From Rostratula benghalensis (lineage: Eukaryota > Chordata > Aves > Charadriiformes > Rostratulidae): a stretch of DNA of 64,000 bases. The notes below the pieces were generated by a model that saw nothing but the letters and a program-made list of their open reading frames with translations, did no database searches and was not told where the DNA came from. The DNA lies in contig VXAI01000091.1 in NCBI GenBank assembly GCA_013399305.1, forward strand, positions 1,901,759 through 1,965,758, read 5' to 3'. The number at the start of each line of letters is the position of its first letter. The first letter of the stretch is position 1. Shown here in pieces: positions 35,597 to 48,800 of this stretch. Both the position numbers and the translations under genes were made by a program.

Positions 35597-35687
35597 AAGG
35601 ACAGAGTAGAAATTACTTCTTATTCTATATATTCAGTGGTAAGGACAGAGTAGAAATTACTTCTTCTTATTCTATATATTCAGTGGT
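35597..35687. repeat. Tandem duplication, 44 + 47 bp
   Basis: Copy 1 (35597-35640) and copy 2 (35641-35687) both run AAGGACAGAGTAGAAATTAC to ATTCAGTGGT. They differ only by an extra TTC in copy 2 within the TTCTTC run. A recent local duplication in otherwise ordinary sequence. Confidence 0.95.
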
Positions 35688-38130
35688 GAACACTGAAGAA
35701 TTGCAGTCTCAATTTATGCTGGGGGACTGCTTCCAGTCTCACTCAAAGTACCAAGGTGAGCACTGACTTTCAAGTCAATGTAGTCACTTCTCCCTGCTAG
35801 CATTTTAGAGGTCCAGTGAAGAAAGTAAAATGTAGCTTCCCTGGGAGGTAGAGCTGAACATCAGGCACCATATCCTGCACTTTCAGAACTGGCAAGTGGT
35901 GGTCTCCCTTTGCTTCTGCTAAAGACTGGCTACCATACATTTATACTATAGCACAGGCACAGAGGGTGCAGTGTACAAAGATTTAACACATAGCAAATAT
36001 GACAGTAATGCCATGAGGTAATGAGGTAATGCCATAACTGGTAGACAAAGGAAGGCAAGAAGAAACCATAACCAAACCAGCAGTTCTCTGCAGCACATAG
36101 GCAGATGCTTCTCAGTCCTGGGCCTAAGCAGACAGTGAATGGTTATGTAAACCCTACATTTCTGCAACTTTCACACCTGAAGACTTGCAGTCAATATGTT
36201 AATTTCCTCACAAGTCCAATCACTGATGACAAGAACAATTATCTCCTCTTCCCATGACCTTAGTTTGAGATTTAAAGTTGCAACCATTTCAGTGTTCCTA
36301 AACCTATAATGAATCAAAAGCAAACATCACGGACATCCATCCTGTAATGCCCAGTTGTTGAAGAGATAAAGAAATCGCTTTCTTTGCCAGTATCCCATGC
36401 GTGTCGGAACTTAGTAATAATATGTTTTGATCTACCAGCCTCCTATGTTGACATACTGAAACAAAAAGCGCTTCCACTCAGCCAAAACCACATATCTTGG
36501 CAGTCTACATCCGGAAAGACAACAAAGACATAGACTGAAAACTTGGCAACTGTCCTGGCACGCTACACCTTGGGCTTAGCAACTCAGTCACGCTATGCTG
36601 GCTCTGGTTTTACCATAATGCAATAACACAATGGGAAATTCTGGAGGTTTGGTCCTCAATACATTGTCTCTGCTGGCCTTCAGAAGCTACTTCAGAAGCA
36701 GGGTAACTCCCTGAGCTAGGAAGTCATGCTCCTTCTTGTAATCCACTCCTGGTGAGTGAAAGGTGTTAAGTGGAGAAAAATACTTAGTGCTTACTGTAAC
36801 TCCCCTTCTCATATTTGCCTGTTTGCTGTGGTAGGTGTTTTCTAAGACCTGAATAATTGCACCATGAACATAACAATTTTTAAACATTAACCAACAGATT
36901 AAGATATTCAGATACCAGATTCATCCGAGGGTCCTGGAGGCAGATTAACAGAGGTCTCCACCCTTGGTGAGAAGAAACTACACTGGCACATTTCTAGTGG
37001 GTCACTAGGCTGGAGGAGAGCAAAGGAGAGAAAATGAGAATAACTTCAGGGTCTTAGGAGGGACATGGGCAATTTCCAAAGAGGAGGAAGGCATCAAATA
37101 TTATTTCTTATGGGTAGACTGTGATACCCAAATTAAAAAGTCATTTTGCTAACTGCATAGAAGGAGAACTAGTCACCTCTTGAATTAGTTTTATTAATTC
37201 TAACACAATGCTGAGAGCACCAGAGCTATGTTAATCTGTGCCACTTCAGGATCTGGCCTTATTCTGCAGAATGATGGCTGAGAAAACATTAAATCAGCTT
37301 TTGAGGGCTTGAGAAAATATAAAGAATCTACTGTAAAACTCTTATAATACAAGAAATCTCATCTCTTTTGGCTAAAGCCAGTACATAAACAGTGTACTGT
37401 GCCAAATAAATGGTGCTGGTTAATACTGGTAGATGCAAAGATCGATTGTTTCACTGTAGATGTAAAATAAAAGAATTTCAAGGCAGATTAAGGAACCATC
37501 AGAAAAGCAAACCTGATGTCTACATCAGGCAAAACAGCAGAAATGTTCTGAAAAGCATTGTCAGTAGGGATGTGGATAAATGCAGTTTTAGTAGCATCAC
37601 ATGATATAAAAGCAGTTAATGGACATTGGTGTAAACACAATGCACCCAGACGGTTGAAAAAACAGTCTGAAGCAGCACTTCTCAGAAGTTCTGTGTCTAC
37701 CTTTACGTTTGCTCTTCCAAACAGAGCAGAGCTGGAATCAATATTGCACCGAACAGCTTAGAGGACAGAGGAGAGCGGGCGGAAAGTTGACACACTGCTG
37801 GGAGTTTTTTAAAGCGTTTTGAAGAATGGGACTAGAATGCAAACTGAATGTAAGGAATCAGAAAGAGCAAAGCCCAATCCAGGATGGCATTTAGTAACAA
37901 GAGTGCACAATGCAATACCTGGGAAACTAAAATCAAACAGACAAGTAAGTGCTTACTCAAATAGGGCGGCTGCGACTGAGGCTGATGCTAAGCTGAATAT
38001 GAAGTAATAATTTAACACTGCTAATGCATCTCATCTGTACTAATGACAGCATCATACATATCTCACAGGAGATAATGATAGCTTTCTTTGCTTTGTTAGA
38101 AAAGGCTTCAAATGCCACATTGTGTTTTGT
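35688..38130. other. Intergenic, no gene seen
   Basis: No recognised element. 37400-38007 has three successive plus-strand open frames of about 60 codons in different frames, with no known domain and no supporting splice borders. Confidence 0.5.
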
Positions 38131-38585
38131 TATAAAAGATATGGAGAAACTGGACAGGGAGAGTCTGGATTACAAAACGTTGAAGTATTGACTATGACAG
38201 AGGACTGATCTTGCTTACCCTAGATGCAGGCAGGTTTGGGGAGGATGATTACATAGCAATATTCCATAAAGGTTATTTGAAAGAGGATTGTGATAAATTT
38301 TTCTCCACAGCCTCTCAGAGAAAATAAGAAGAAATAATCTTAATTTGCAGCAAAGAAGACTTCATTTGGATGTCGGGGGAAAAAAACCAGCCTTTATGAG
38401 CAGAATCCTGAACTAGCAGAACAGGCTCATTAGGGATGTTGGAAGTCTTCAGAAACCCACTGGACAAACCTTTTTAGGGAATGCTTAATCACAATTCATC
38501 CTTTCTCTGTGAAAAGACTTGACATAGATCTTCTCTAAGGGCTCTTCCAAACACAGTTTTCTGAGTCTACAATTTCATTCTTAAG
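38131..38585 (+). mobile_element. Old, diverged CR1-like LINE fragment
   Basis: Several segments follow CR1 3' order: AAGAAGAAATAATCTTAATT, CAGCAAAGAAGACTTCATTT with GGATGTCGGGG, GGAAGTCTTCAGAAACCCAC, TGGACAAACCTTTTTAGG and GGGCTCTTCCAAACACAG. The 38131-38300 part is weaker. More decayed than the CR1 at 8500. Confidence 0.65.
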
Positions 38586-38604
38586 TAGTAGATCTTAGTT
38601 TCTT

Positions 38605-38621
38605 TATATATATATATATAT
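38605..38621. repeat. (TA)n microsatellite
   Basis: A run of about eight TA units, shortly after the old CR1 fragment. Confidence 0.9.
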
Positions 38622-41600
38622 GTTCACCACTTTTTATTCACACTGAGACTGAGCCAACTTTATACACAGCAATAGCTGGCCCACAATTTGCATTCTTCAC
38701 TGATTTGTATGTGACATTATATTTGCTGTTCTCAGCTGAGTCAAATAACATACAGACCTCATATGCTTTACCACTGATTTTTCTACCATCCACCAGTAAA
38801 TGAGGAAATGAGTATGAAAGGTAATGATTCCACAGTATCTGCTGTCGGTGCTGTCATACTGCCTACAGGCTATAACTGACAATCCACCAAATGAGTACAG
38901 CCTGTGTGAATCACTGTTATGAGGCGTTCAATACATTTATAGTTCCATGCACCCCTATAAAATTGCATCTTGGTTGCCAAGAAAATGTCTCTAGGCTTTA
39001 AATATTATTATTATTTTTTTTTCAACTACTGGGGGAAACAATAGTCTGACAAAAATTAATTCATACGTGTGAAGTTCTGCTCAATATTCTGTGACAACTG
39101 GTAAGAAACCTCTTGATATACTGTGTGGCATCTATATAAAACAGAATATATGGCACACAAATAGGAAACAGATGTCTTCTAAGTGAAAGGATAAATTCTA
39201 ATCTTGGTCATTACATGCTGACTTTTTCTCTACCCCCACAGAATTCTGTTCTCTAGGTTTTTATTTTCTTTTTTAAATTATGCTATTTCTATGACTAATT
39301 GCTACAGAAGATTTTGTGAAAGTCAGGGTTGTTTTTTTTCTCCCCAAAATAAATATGAAATTCTTGTTCAGTGCAATTGTAACCTTAACATCTAAAATCT
39401 CTTAAATAGCACATTTACTTACCCTAATGATCATCCCTACACAAGTTGTACGTCAACTACTACCATCAATATTTATTCACCCAACACAGACTTCCTGTTT
39501 TCTCTTTACAGGCCAGGCTTTAGAGGTAGTACCTGTACTATCGCTCGTCCTGTGCTAGGTCTCATGACAAGTGCAACATCAGCTTGTTCACAGATGGGGC
39601 CACCGAAACATTAGGAGGCAGCTTCCGAAGAATACAGTGCTGCCCTTACATGGAGCATAGAGTAATGGAAAGAAGAACAAAACTCAGAAGATTCTCAGAA
39701 GGAAAACATTTTAAGTTATCTATCAGACACAAATTAACATGAATGCCAGAATAAGAGGATGTTGAAACAAAAGGAGAGCATAAAACTAGGATAGTAATAA
39801 TAATAATGAAAGTACGAGTAATGTATGGTAAATTAATTTCTTTCATTGCTCACCTGGGTAGGAATTGTTCTAGTGTAGGAATCTACCACCAGAGAGTAGT
39901 TTCAGTAGTGTCAGTCACGCATGGCCCAATATCTCTTTGTCTGATTTAATGTGCTAGGCAGGGACAGCTGGAATCCCTTGCAAATTTCAGCTGAGTGCTA
40001 AGGAAACCTAGCTGGTTTTCAACCAGATGTGCTCAGATGTGGAATTTATGAGTTTAGGTGGAACATATCTGAAAGTCAATGGTTTTTCATGGCATAAAAC
40101 CTTCTGTCTCATTTTGACTGGACTTGCTGTTTGGAGATTTTTTATTCACCCCAACCTGTAAGCCAGAGAAACATCAGTGGGTGTGAACTTGGAAGAACCA
40201 TACAAGCAGAAAATGTTTTTTGTGGCAACCCCAACCACCACATTTGGAGCAGCTCTGCTTTATTTCAACAATTCTGGGCTTAAGAGATTAGTGGTCTCCT
40301 GCCCCCTTGTCTGCAGCCACTTTCCAAAGGAGAGGAAAGGAATTATGTTTGAACTCCAGTTTCATTGTGCACTCTCCAACACAGAGGCTATCAGCCAGTT
40401 GTGCAAATAGATTCCTGCCCATTAAAAGTCTACAGAGATGTGCCAATCACGCCAAGTCCTGAATTAACCCAGTGATAAAAATGGTGAGTGTCTTCAGGGA
40501 TTATATTTGTCTCTCTTTTTTTTCACTTGAAAATATCTGAAATAATTTTAATATGTTAGGATATTTTGTCTCTGATACAACATATTTTAAGAAACACACA
40601 GTGTGGAAATTTGCTATGTGTTCTACAGATACAGAGAAAGCACTCAAAAATGGGGAGAAGACAAGCAGAGATGGCTTTGACCTGTTCTTATACTCTCTGG
40701 GTGCAACATTGTTCCAGCAGTCCAAGTAAACCCTCACAGGCACTGCAAGGTGCCCTAAATCACCCCTCTTGCAAAAAGCAGCATTTCTGGACACGAGTGT
40801 CACTCATGATTTTACCACCTTCTAAAGACAGCCCCACTTCTGGCACGCTTCCCATGGTGAGGTTTGGGAAAGCTCATTAGACAACTCCTCCTTGTTACTT
40901 TAATTCCGGACCTAGAGTGTCACCACTTCATTTTCAAAGCTATCAGATCCCTTTTATAAATCTCTGTCCCCCTCAAACAAAGCACAAACCTGTACATTCT
41001 TCAGTTTTCTGAGCACTGCCACTGTGAAGGTGAGTATTTTGCTCCAGGACACAAAACTGAATTGTAAAGTGATCTGCATGTCTTACCAGATGACTGGAGT
41101 AAAATGGGTGCTGTCTTTCCGGGCAGCTAACAATGGCAGAAATTTGTGCACGTGATAATCTGATTATGGACAAAGTATTCAATTATGTGCTTATTTCTAT
41201 TTAAAATTATATTCTTCATGAAAGACACTAGAAAACAGTTTTAACCTTTGTACCAATACCCTCTGAGAAAAGAGAAACAGTGCAATGGAAGCTGAGATAA
41301 GAAATAGGAAGAAAGTAAATCAATAGGCTTACTCAAATATAAATATTTACATTGTGGGATTAATGCCTAATTGACATGACTAAGAAGAATGTTGGGTTTC
41401 TGTTGGTGGAACACCATTCATGTAATTAAGAAATCTGGGGATATGTGATGCTGCCAGAGATGTAAAAAATAAGGATTGGTGTAGAGGTCCAAGTGGAAGT
41501 TGAAAGTGCAGTCAAGCTGCCACAGTTGGGTTACTTTGTAGCAAAACCTATGATGGATAATCACAGAGAGGGCTGTAGCCTGGGCAGAAAGGTAGCAACA

Positions 41601-44600
41601 TTTCATTTCTGAGTGATTGCAAGTTTCTAGTTCTACTTAGTATGTTTACGTGTGGTCGGTTCCTCATTATACTACATTATTATGCTTCAGCCAGGTGGAT
41701 GTCAGTTCTGATCTGGTAATGGCAACTTTTCTTAACCTGGAAATACCTTACACAAGATGACCAGCTTCAGCTACTCCATTTTAGCCTGAAAAGCCTCACA
41801 GAAGCCTGATGAGTGACTACAGACTTGACCTGGTGTCTTACCATATGAGTACAGTTTTGCAAACAAGTGTGTTCAAATACTCATACTGTCATACTCCTAC
41901 GATTTTTGTCCTCTAAACTTGATTTCTAGGGGCAAGTCTTTAAGCTGTTTCTTGGGGTTGGATGAGTGGGAGAGATCACTCTGAGGTTTCCTCTTGGCAG
42001 CGCAGATCAGAGGTGGGGAACAATGGCACCTCCCTCCCTACCCCACCACTGCATCTGCACTTGTTCTTTGCAATGCTGAAAAGCTTTTTACAATGAACGG
42101 TCCCAGTGATACGGTAAGAAATCTGGACCTTGGATGGATGCAGGAGTACATCAATTAGCAAAGAAATGAAAAGGAGTAAAAGCAAAAGATACTTCAGTGG
42201 CTCTATTTGTTTTCCTTGGATCTTCTTCAGACTCTTTGCTTTCTCTCTGTGAAATTAGTTGAGTGAACTGGTGACTCCATGGTGTTTATTACTTTAATTA
42301 CCAATGAACCATGCAGATGAAATTTACTGAATAATAAAGCGTAGACAGATGTACTCTGCAGATTGTCATGAACATTTGTAAATTTGGTAAAAGAGCAAGA
42401 ATTCACTTACCACATTTAACTGAGCACAGACCAGAAGGATTCAGGAATTTATAGCTAGTGTTTTCATCCATTAAAAAAAAAAAAATAAAAAAATGTTTCC
42501 AATATGTAAATTGTTGGTTTAATTCAATTTAAATCACATATGCAGGAGCACCTTGGAGTCATCATTGCTTTCAGAGCTTGACTGTCTTAAGGGGTTTCTG
42601 GACAAGGGAGGAACAGAAGTTGGGAGGGCTGCAGAACAGAGCACACTGTAAATAATTAAAAGACATAGGGAACTGAATGCATTGGATAAAAGACTTTGAT
42701 TTACACTTTCTTGCAGCCAGTGACCAGTGTGAGAAGCATATTGGAAGCACATGAAATAAGGAGTCCCAATCAGCACCAAATGGGTTGTAAAAGGCAAGTG
42801 AAACTGCCAAAGGCCCTAGAGACACAGGCAACTGTTTCCCAGCTCCCATTTAGAGGAGAGGTCACCTCTTTGCTATACTCAGTTTTCACAAAGAATAAAG
42901 ACTCTTGCAAGGAACAAACTTTGGATTAGTCATTAGCAGAATTCATTGGTCTTCTCCCCTACAACAAACAGCATCAGCTCTTCTCACCTAAGAGGAAAAC
43001 AGAGCAGTGACAATGCACAGCCACGAGTGGCTGCGGAAAACAACTACAGAGCTGCAAAGCCTTCTTCAGGGGGGTGGCAGAGGGACAAAGGCGGAGCGCG
43101 AATGTCACACAGGAAGGGTCTGTGCCAAATGACCCCAAGCCCCAAGTCTCTTTATTTTAAAATATTATTATTTTTTACTCCCAGTAAAAAATCCCTCAGA
43201 TGCTGGCTGCTTCTAGGCAGAAATTATTCTCTTTGTTCTGTGTTGAGAGAATAATACCAATTACAAGCCGATTTGAATGCCTATGGGAAGTCTTACCATT
43301 GGCTTCATTGCTCTTTGGTTCCTCTCTGTATTCTCATCCTGTCAGCAGCTTCGAGTTGATAAATATGTGATAGATATAATTATTGATAATTGTGGTGTGG
43401 CATACAACTAAGAGAGCAGTGCTCTTGACAGCAGGCAACCTTTTCCAAAATCGTATGTTCTATGATTCTGAAGCGATACTAACAAGTGAATGACCTAGCT
43501 AACGAGACTCTCCTCAGTTGCCAAAATCATCATGTCATTAATGGAGTTACATAATGTGTAAAACCTTAAATACAAAGAGCTAAACCCCTTCCTTCATCCA
43601 ATACCCTACATGACACCAAACGCAGAACTGGGCTCCTTTCCCCTTGGCAGAAGACTAGCAAAAGCATCATGTTTTTCACAGCCACCTTTAATCCCACCAG
43701 GCAGAGCTCGGGAAATACTGCAGGGGATTGTCTCCCAGCTTACTTAGTTATTGGCCTTTCCGCCAGCCACGGTTTGTCGGGTCTTGATGGGTGCCCTTGG
43801 CCACCAAGCTGCCTGGTGTCATTATGCACCAAAAAGCAACAAAGGGAGCTCAGCTGGCTTCAAAGGACACGGGACTCCCGGCTCGGGCTGAAGGGAGCTG
43901 GCAAAGTGCAAGGAAAAGTCAGGCTTCAGTAACTTTTAATGACAACCCTTGTTAAGGTTAAAAAAACAACTAAGCCATCGTGCTGTGATTCAATCTGAAG
44001 GGGAGCCCATCACCCTTGCTGCTGTGAAGGTTTTTATCCTCAAAACTAAGCATTTGGAGCTACCGCAGCAGGCATGTAACGCCAAGCCGAGATGCAAAAC
44101 TCATGCTGCCTGCCCGATTGGAGAGTGATTACTGTCACTTCTGCCATCTCATCCTGCTTGCAGGATCCTGCCTCTCTTATCAAATTACACTTTTGTTCCC
44201 AGTGGGAAAAAGCAAGTTGTTTCAGCAAACTCCATCTTCACCCCTACCCAGGCCCCCTAATCAGCCCCTGGAATAATGCACTGACTGGTGCAGATGGACA
44301 CTTCAAGTAGCACCAGCCAGAAAAAGTCATAAATATCCTGTTGTATTTGTCCTATTTCTTAGTGCTTCTTCAACTAACAGAAAAGAAGGTTTAGCATTTT
44401 AGAAAGCGCTTATCATCCTTTTCTGTTTTTACTGGAATTAAAATACATTGAAGTAAAAATCAGCAGCCAAGATTGGCAGGAACCAATAGAGTAGACTTCC
44501 CAAATCTATGACACTCCCCGGAAATGCCATATACTTGACCTTTTTCATCAGTCCAACCCACATGAGCCCTTGGATATCTTTCTGACTTTAAGAGCATTGT

Positions 44601-45478
44601 GTCTGCCAACATCATAGATGAAACCTGTCCCACTCTTAGTATATTGGCCACATCTTCCATGATCCTCTACTGGGGATAAGCTCTCCTCATCATTCGCCTC
44701 TCAGTAACTTTCCTGTGTTAAGAATGGACTACATTCTCATTAGATGAGTGAGGCAAAGTGAAAATCCAGCTGTTGATGTTTCTTTTCTTCTGAGCAGTAT
44801 TTATTTACTGTGAATTCTGCTACAGTATCTCCTGAAAGCCCCAGTGGAAACACAGGCCCTGGGATGATAGGGCTGTACATGAGACACAGCTACACACCCT
44901 GAAAGTTTACAGTCTAAAATGAGAAGACAAACAATTCTGATGTTATTTCAGACAAAGAAACTCACACATCATGAAATTAAACAGTCCCAATGGGAGAAAG
45001 ATTTGCTTGGTCTGTGGATAAGATTGGCAGGAATTCATCCCTGGAGAATATCAGTATAAAATGTGAGCTTAGAATAACATCAATTATCATACATTTAATA
45101 ATTTAAATCTTCTCTACTTGTTGAATTTCTCATTCTTCACAATGAGTTTTATCATTGATTCCTTTTGAATTCCTGCTTCACAGGCACTTCCATTCTGTGA
45201 AACAGCTTGTGGCACTCATTTTGAACTTAGAATAATTTCACACTGAGAATTCAGTGGTATTATATGACTGTTATTTTAACATTATTTGTGTATTCAGTTG
45301 CACAGAATTATGAAATGTAATTATGGGAAGGGGTTTAGAGAATTTATATATAAGACATTTCACAGTCATTAGCAGCCGCAGCAAAGCCCTGTTGGACCAA
45401 CACAGGAAGGCAGAGAGAAAAGTTCCTATTTTTCTGGCGCTCTGGAGTGGTTTTCCCATTTGTTGATTCTAGAAATAT
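38622..45478. other. Intergenic, no gene seen
   Basis: Short AT-simple patches occur (39005, 39790, 42471-42492). 43640-44300 has somewhat more G+C and CpG than its surroundings but no exon. 44860-44950 has weak resemblance to an old interspersed repeat (GAAAGTTTACAGTCTAAAAT). Confidence 0.5.
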
Positions 45479-45760
45479 TTTTCAAGTAAAACCTAGTTCC
45501 AGGAGCATGGGAAATCGCCCTAGATTTACATCCGCACTCTGCAGAGGGGAAAAAAACCCAATCCCGCACAATAAATCATTTTCCATTTCATTTCAATATG
45601 CAATCACATGACAGCACGCTGGGGAAAATGGAAATGTAATGGTATCGCAGCTGCACATGGGCACACCGGCAGGAGAACAAACCCAAGACAATACAGAGTT
45701 CAGAAGTTCAGATCCAGCACAGGGTTATAAAAGCTGAATTACAACCTTTGCCGAACCTGA
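45479..45760. promoter_or_regulatory. Candidate conserved noncoding element
   Basis: Non-repetitive sequence that keeps several CpGs and has octamer- and homeodomain-like words (AATATGCAATCA, ATAAATCATTTTCC, CAATCCCGCAC). It has no coding frame. The enhancer call is pattern-based inference. Confidence 0.25.
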
Positions 45761-45798
45761 ATCCTTAGAGCAACTCTCTCCCCACCTCCACCCCCCGC

Positions 45799-45820
45799 CA
45801 CACACACACACACACACACA
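45799..45820. repeat. (CA)11 microsatellite
   Basis: Eleven perfect CA units following a C-rich stretch. Confidence 0.97.
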
Positions 45821-47730
45821 GTATCTTGTGTCCTCCAGCAGAAAAATGAGGGTACTTAGAAACGACAGGCTTCAACTGTGAATATGTCCTGCCCTTTTTT
45901 CACTATTTTCAGTAACTTTTCAGAATAATCATAACCCGCTCTTTACCTCCTAATTATGGGAGTTGCAAAAGACACAGCACACCAGATTTTCAATAATTTT
46001 CAGTCCTATTTTTTAGCACAATGGAAATGTCATGGCAATAGCACGACACATTCAGACATAATAATAGCTTTGTTTACAGGATCAACACGTTCCACAAAAT
46101 GAATATACTTCTCAGTGCATGTAGGGTAAAAATCTATCAGATTTTAATGCCTCAGGAGGGGAAAATGTCAGTGTTTAACCCAAGGTCATCACATTTGGAT
46201 GGAAGGACCAGTCCTAACACAAAATGGCTGCCAGGTTATCTGGGAGAGCGGGGAGGAGAACAGAGCTCTGGAGAACATGTAGGCTTGAGCACCTTCTGAA
46301 AATTTACTTTCACTGGCCAGCAAACCAACTGTTTCAAAAACACCACCACAGCCAAGGTAAGGCTTCATCAGGATTTTCACACCGCTGTGTTTTTAGGAAA
46401 TGGAGCTCCCTGGGGTACAATGCCCACCCTCTCTTCACCCACGCTCAGTGGTTCAGAGCAAGCAAAGCCACAACACGAATCTGGCCCAATTTTGTTTTAA
46501 TCACTTTTCCTGGGTTTCTTTGCTGTTTTAATTCAGAACAGAGCCCACGGTGGGAAGAAGGTGTGGGGAGAGGGAAAGGGTGCCCTGTGCATCTCATCAC
46601 AGGGCTCCTGCCCACCACAGCTGAAGCCACAGAGATTTTTATGGGACTTCAGCAAAGAACAGACCCAGAAGGAAAGGCAAAGGGAGCCAGGGAAGGAATT
46701 TAGCCAAATGGTGGGTTTGTGACTGTGGCTTGCTGCTGGGCTTCCTTCTGAAGGTGATCAAGGAAACTGCCAGAAGGTCAGAGGGCATGTACTGAAGGGG
46801 TCTATTGGCTTGTATGGTCCCAAGGACCTTGTTGGTGCTGTATGCAGCAGATGGCTAGTTTGTTTTCATTTGCTATTTCCCTAAAGATGCTTTTACATCT
46901 GAGTACCTAAAATCAGGCTTTTAAACCTAAATGTAAGCCCTTAAATAAAGGTTGCCAAGAACTTTAGTGGGGTTTGGCAGCTCCTGGGCAATTTCTCATT
47001 GCAGGTAACATCTCACTGCATTATGACCATGTATTTTGAACACAATGGATTTCATGGCACTCATTAAACCCATCACAACCCAGGGGAATAAGCCAAATCC
47101 AATATCCACTGGACATCCATGACAACCTGGCCAAAAGCACTGCAACAGTTACATCTCATCGTGATTTAGCAAAAGCAATTAAACAAAAGAGTTCGTGAAA
47201 TAGTCACTGAAATCTGCTTCCTTCAACACACCCTACACAATCTTTTTCCTCACAAATTTATCTTTCTTTTCTCATTTTTAGGAATCACTAGAACTATAGC
47301 TCCCCTCTTCTAGCCTACGGCCATTTCTCACTCATTTGGTTGACCCCACCATAATCTCATGCCATTCCAGCATCATTTCACTACAGGCAAAATCCACACT
47401 CCAGTTTGTACTGTGTATTCACTTCTCCTTGCCTAGATTTTCCTAAAACACTTCTATATTTACACAGTCATCTACAACAAACTAAGACAAGCACTTGAAA
47501 AACTTTTGCTACTCTTTCAGTTATATTGTCTGTTGCAGTGATAGGGTAAGATAAGAGCTTGGGTAGATATGTTTTGCTGTGGGCTTATTGCATTGCCCAT
47601 GATTTATACTCAGAGGACCCTGGAACAAACAAAAATCATAATCCTGCCCCTCCATCTTTCTCAAACAATATCTGAGGGTAGAAAGGAACACTCATTTGTC
47701 TTTTTTAAAATTATATTTTAATTACTCATG
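45821..47730. other. Intergenic, no gene seen
   Basis: 46000-46110 has a forkhead-like TTTGTTTACA word and could be regulatory. The frame 46224-46703 on the plus strand (159 codons) has low-information content, overlaps a minus-strand frame and shows no domain. Confidence 0.5.
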
Positions 47731-48800
47731 TCATGCCTCAGCAAAATGGAAAGCCTTTTGTTAAAATGGGGCTTAATTGCGTTACGGAGCCTTCATGGGA
47801 CCCTCGCACATAAAGCGCTTTTCTTCAGACTTTCAAGACCTAAATTTGCAGTTGGCTCCTGACCAGCGCACTCGAGCAGATAGGCACGTAGGTAGCAGGC
47901 AGACCCCGTGTTGATGAAGTAATCATAGTTGACTGCCTCGCCTGTGCTATTCCACAAATATGCCGGCAAACAAAAATTGGATATGCATGTTGGTTTTCAT
48001 TTTGAATCCATTCAAAAAAAAAAATGCCCTTGGTATGTCAGAAAGCATGGAGACACCTTCACGGACTGTTGGCTACGCCTCGGCAAAGCTTTACAACTGT
48101 CTGTTAGACAAAAAAGAGACTGATGCAGATACCTTAATAAGCATCCCATCTGTGAGGTCATCGGGATATTTCAAACAACTTTCAGCTCTCATTAGTTTAG
48201 CGGTTTCCACAAGAATGTCCTTATCTTTTGTAACTTTTGCAGCCGAACTTCCTGGGAAAGCCTCTGAGCTGGGTGACATTCTTACCCATGGGTCAGTCTG
48301 CAGTAATGAGCCACCAATTTATGTGTCCTTTGCACTCTTGGGCAGTATATGTTTATATTAACCTTTCGTGTTGTGAAATTTTTCCTTTATCCGTGTAATT
48401 CTCTGGCTTCTACCATGCAAATCTCATTATTCCTAATAGGCTGCAATTAGGATCTCCAAGCTGTTGATCACAGTCATTCGGAACAGTGAAGGGCATTTTC
48501 CAGGAATAAGTGCTTTTTCTGCTATATTAATGATGGAATGTGTAACAGATACTATGCCTGAAAAGTAATAGTGAATAACGGAGCTGCAGGCTAATGGGGA
48601 TCCTTATCAGCTCTCTGGTTTTGTACCTTCAATTAACACAGAAGTTACAGCATAGTCTATTGCTTCACATAAAACACACTATGCATGGTGTTGCCGGAAA
48701 TGAGATTTACGATTTTTCAAGTCTGCTAGGCCTGAATGAGTAAATGGGTATTTATTACAATTTCTTACAGTTTTATGCACTTGAAAGAGATAAAGCAGGT
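47731..48800. promoter_or_regulatory. Candidate cluster of conserved noncoding elements
   Basis: About 1 kb of non-repetitive sequence with scattered CpGs, homeodomain-like words (TTAATTGCGTTACGG, GCAATTAGGATC) and a STAT-like TTCCAGGAA at 48498-48506. The composition differs from the AT-rich neighbours. No frame shows exon borders. Conservation cannot be measured from this sequence. Confidence 0.3.

Noticed and set aside
43440..43480. TTCTATGATTCTGAAG resembling the CR1 3' end
   Set aside because: Upstream sequence does not follow CR1, so the match is too short to call.
46224..46703. 159-codon plus-strand frame
   Set aside because: No domain, opposed by a minus-strand frame, and no good splice or promoter context.
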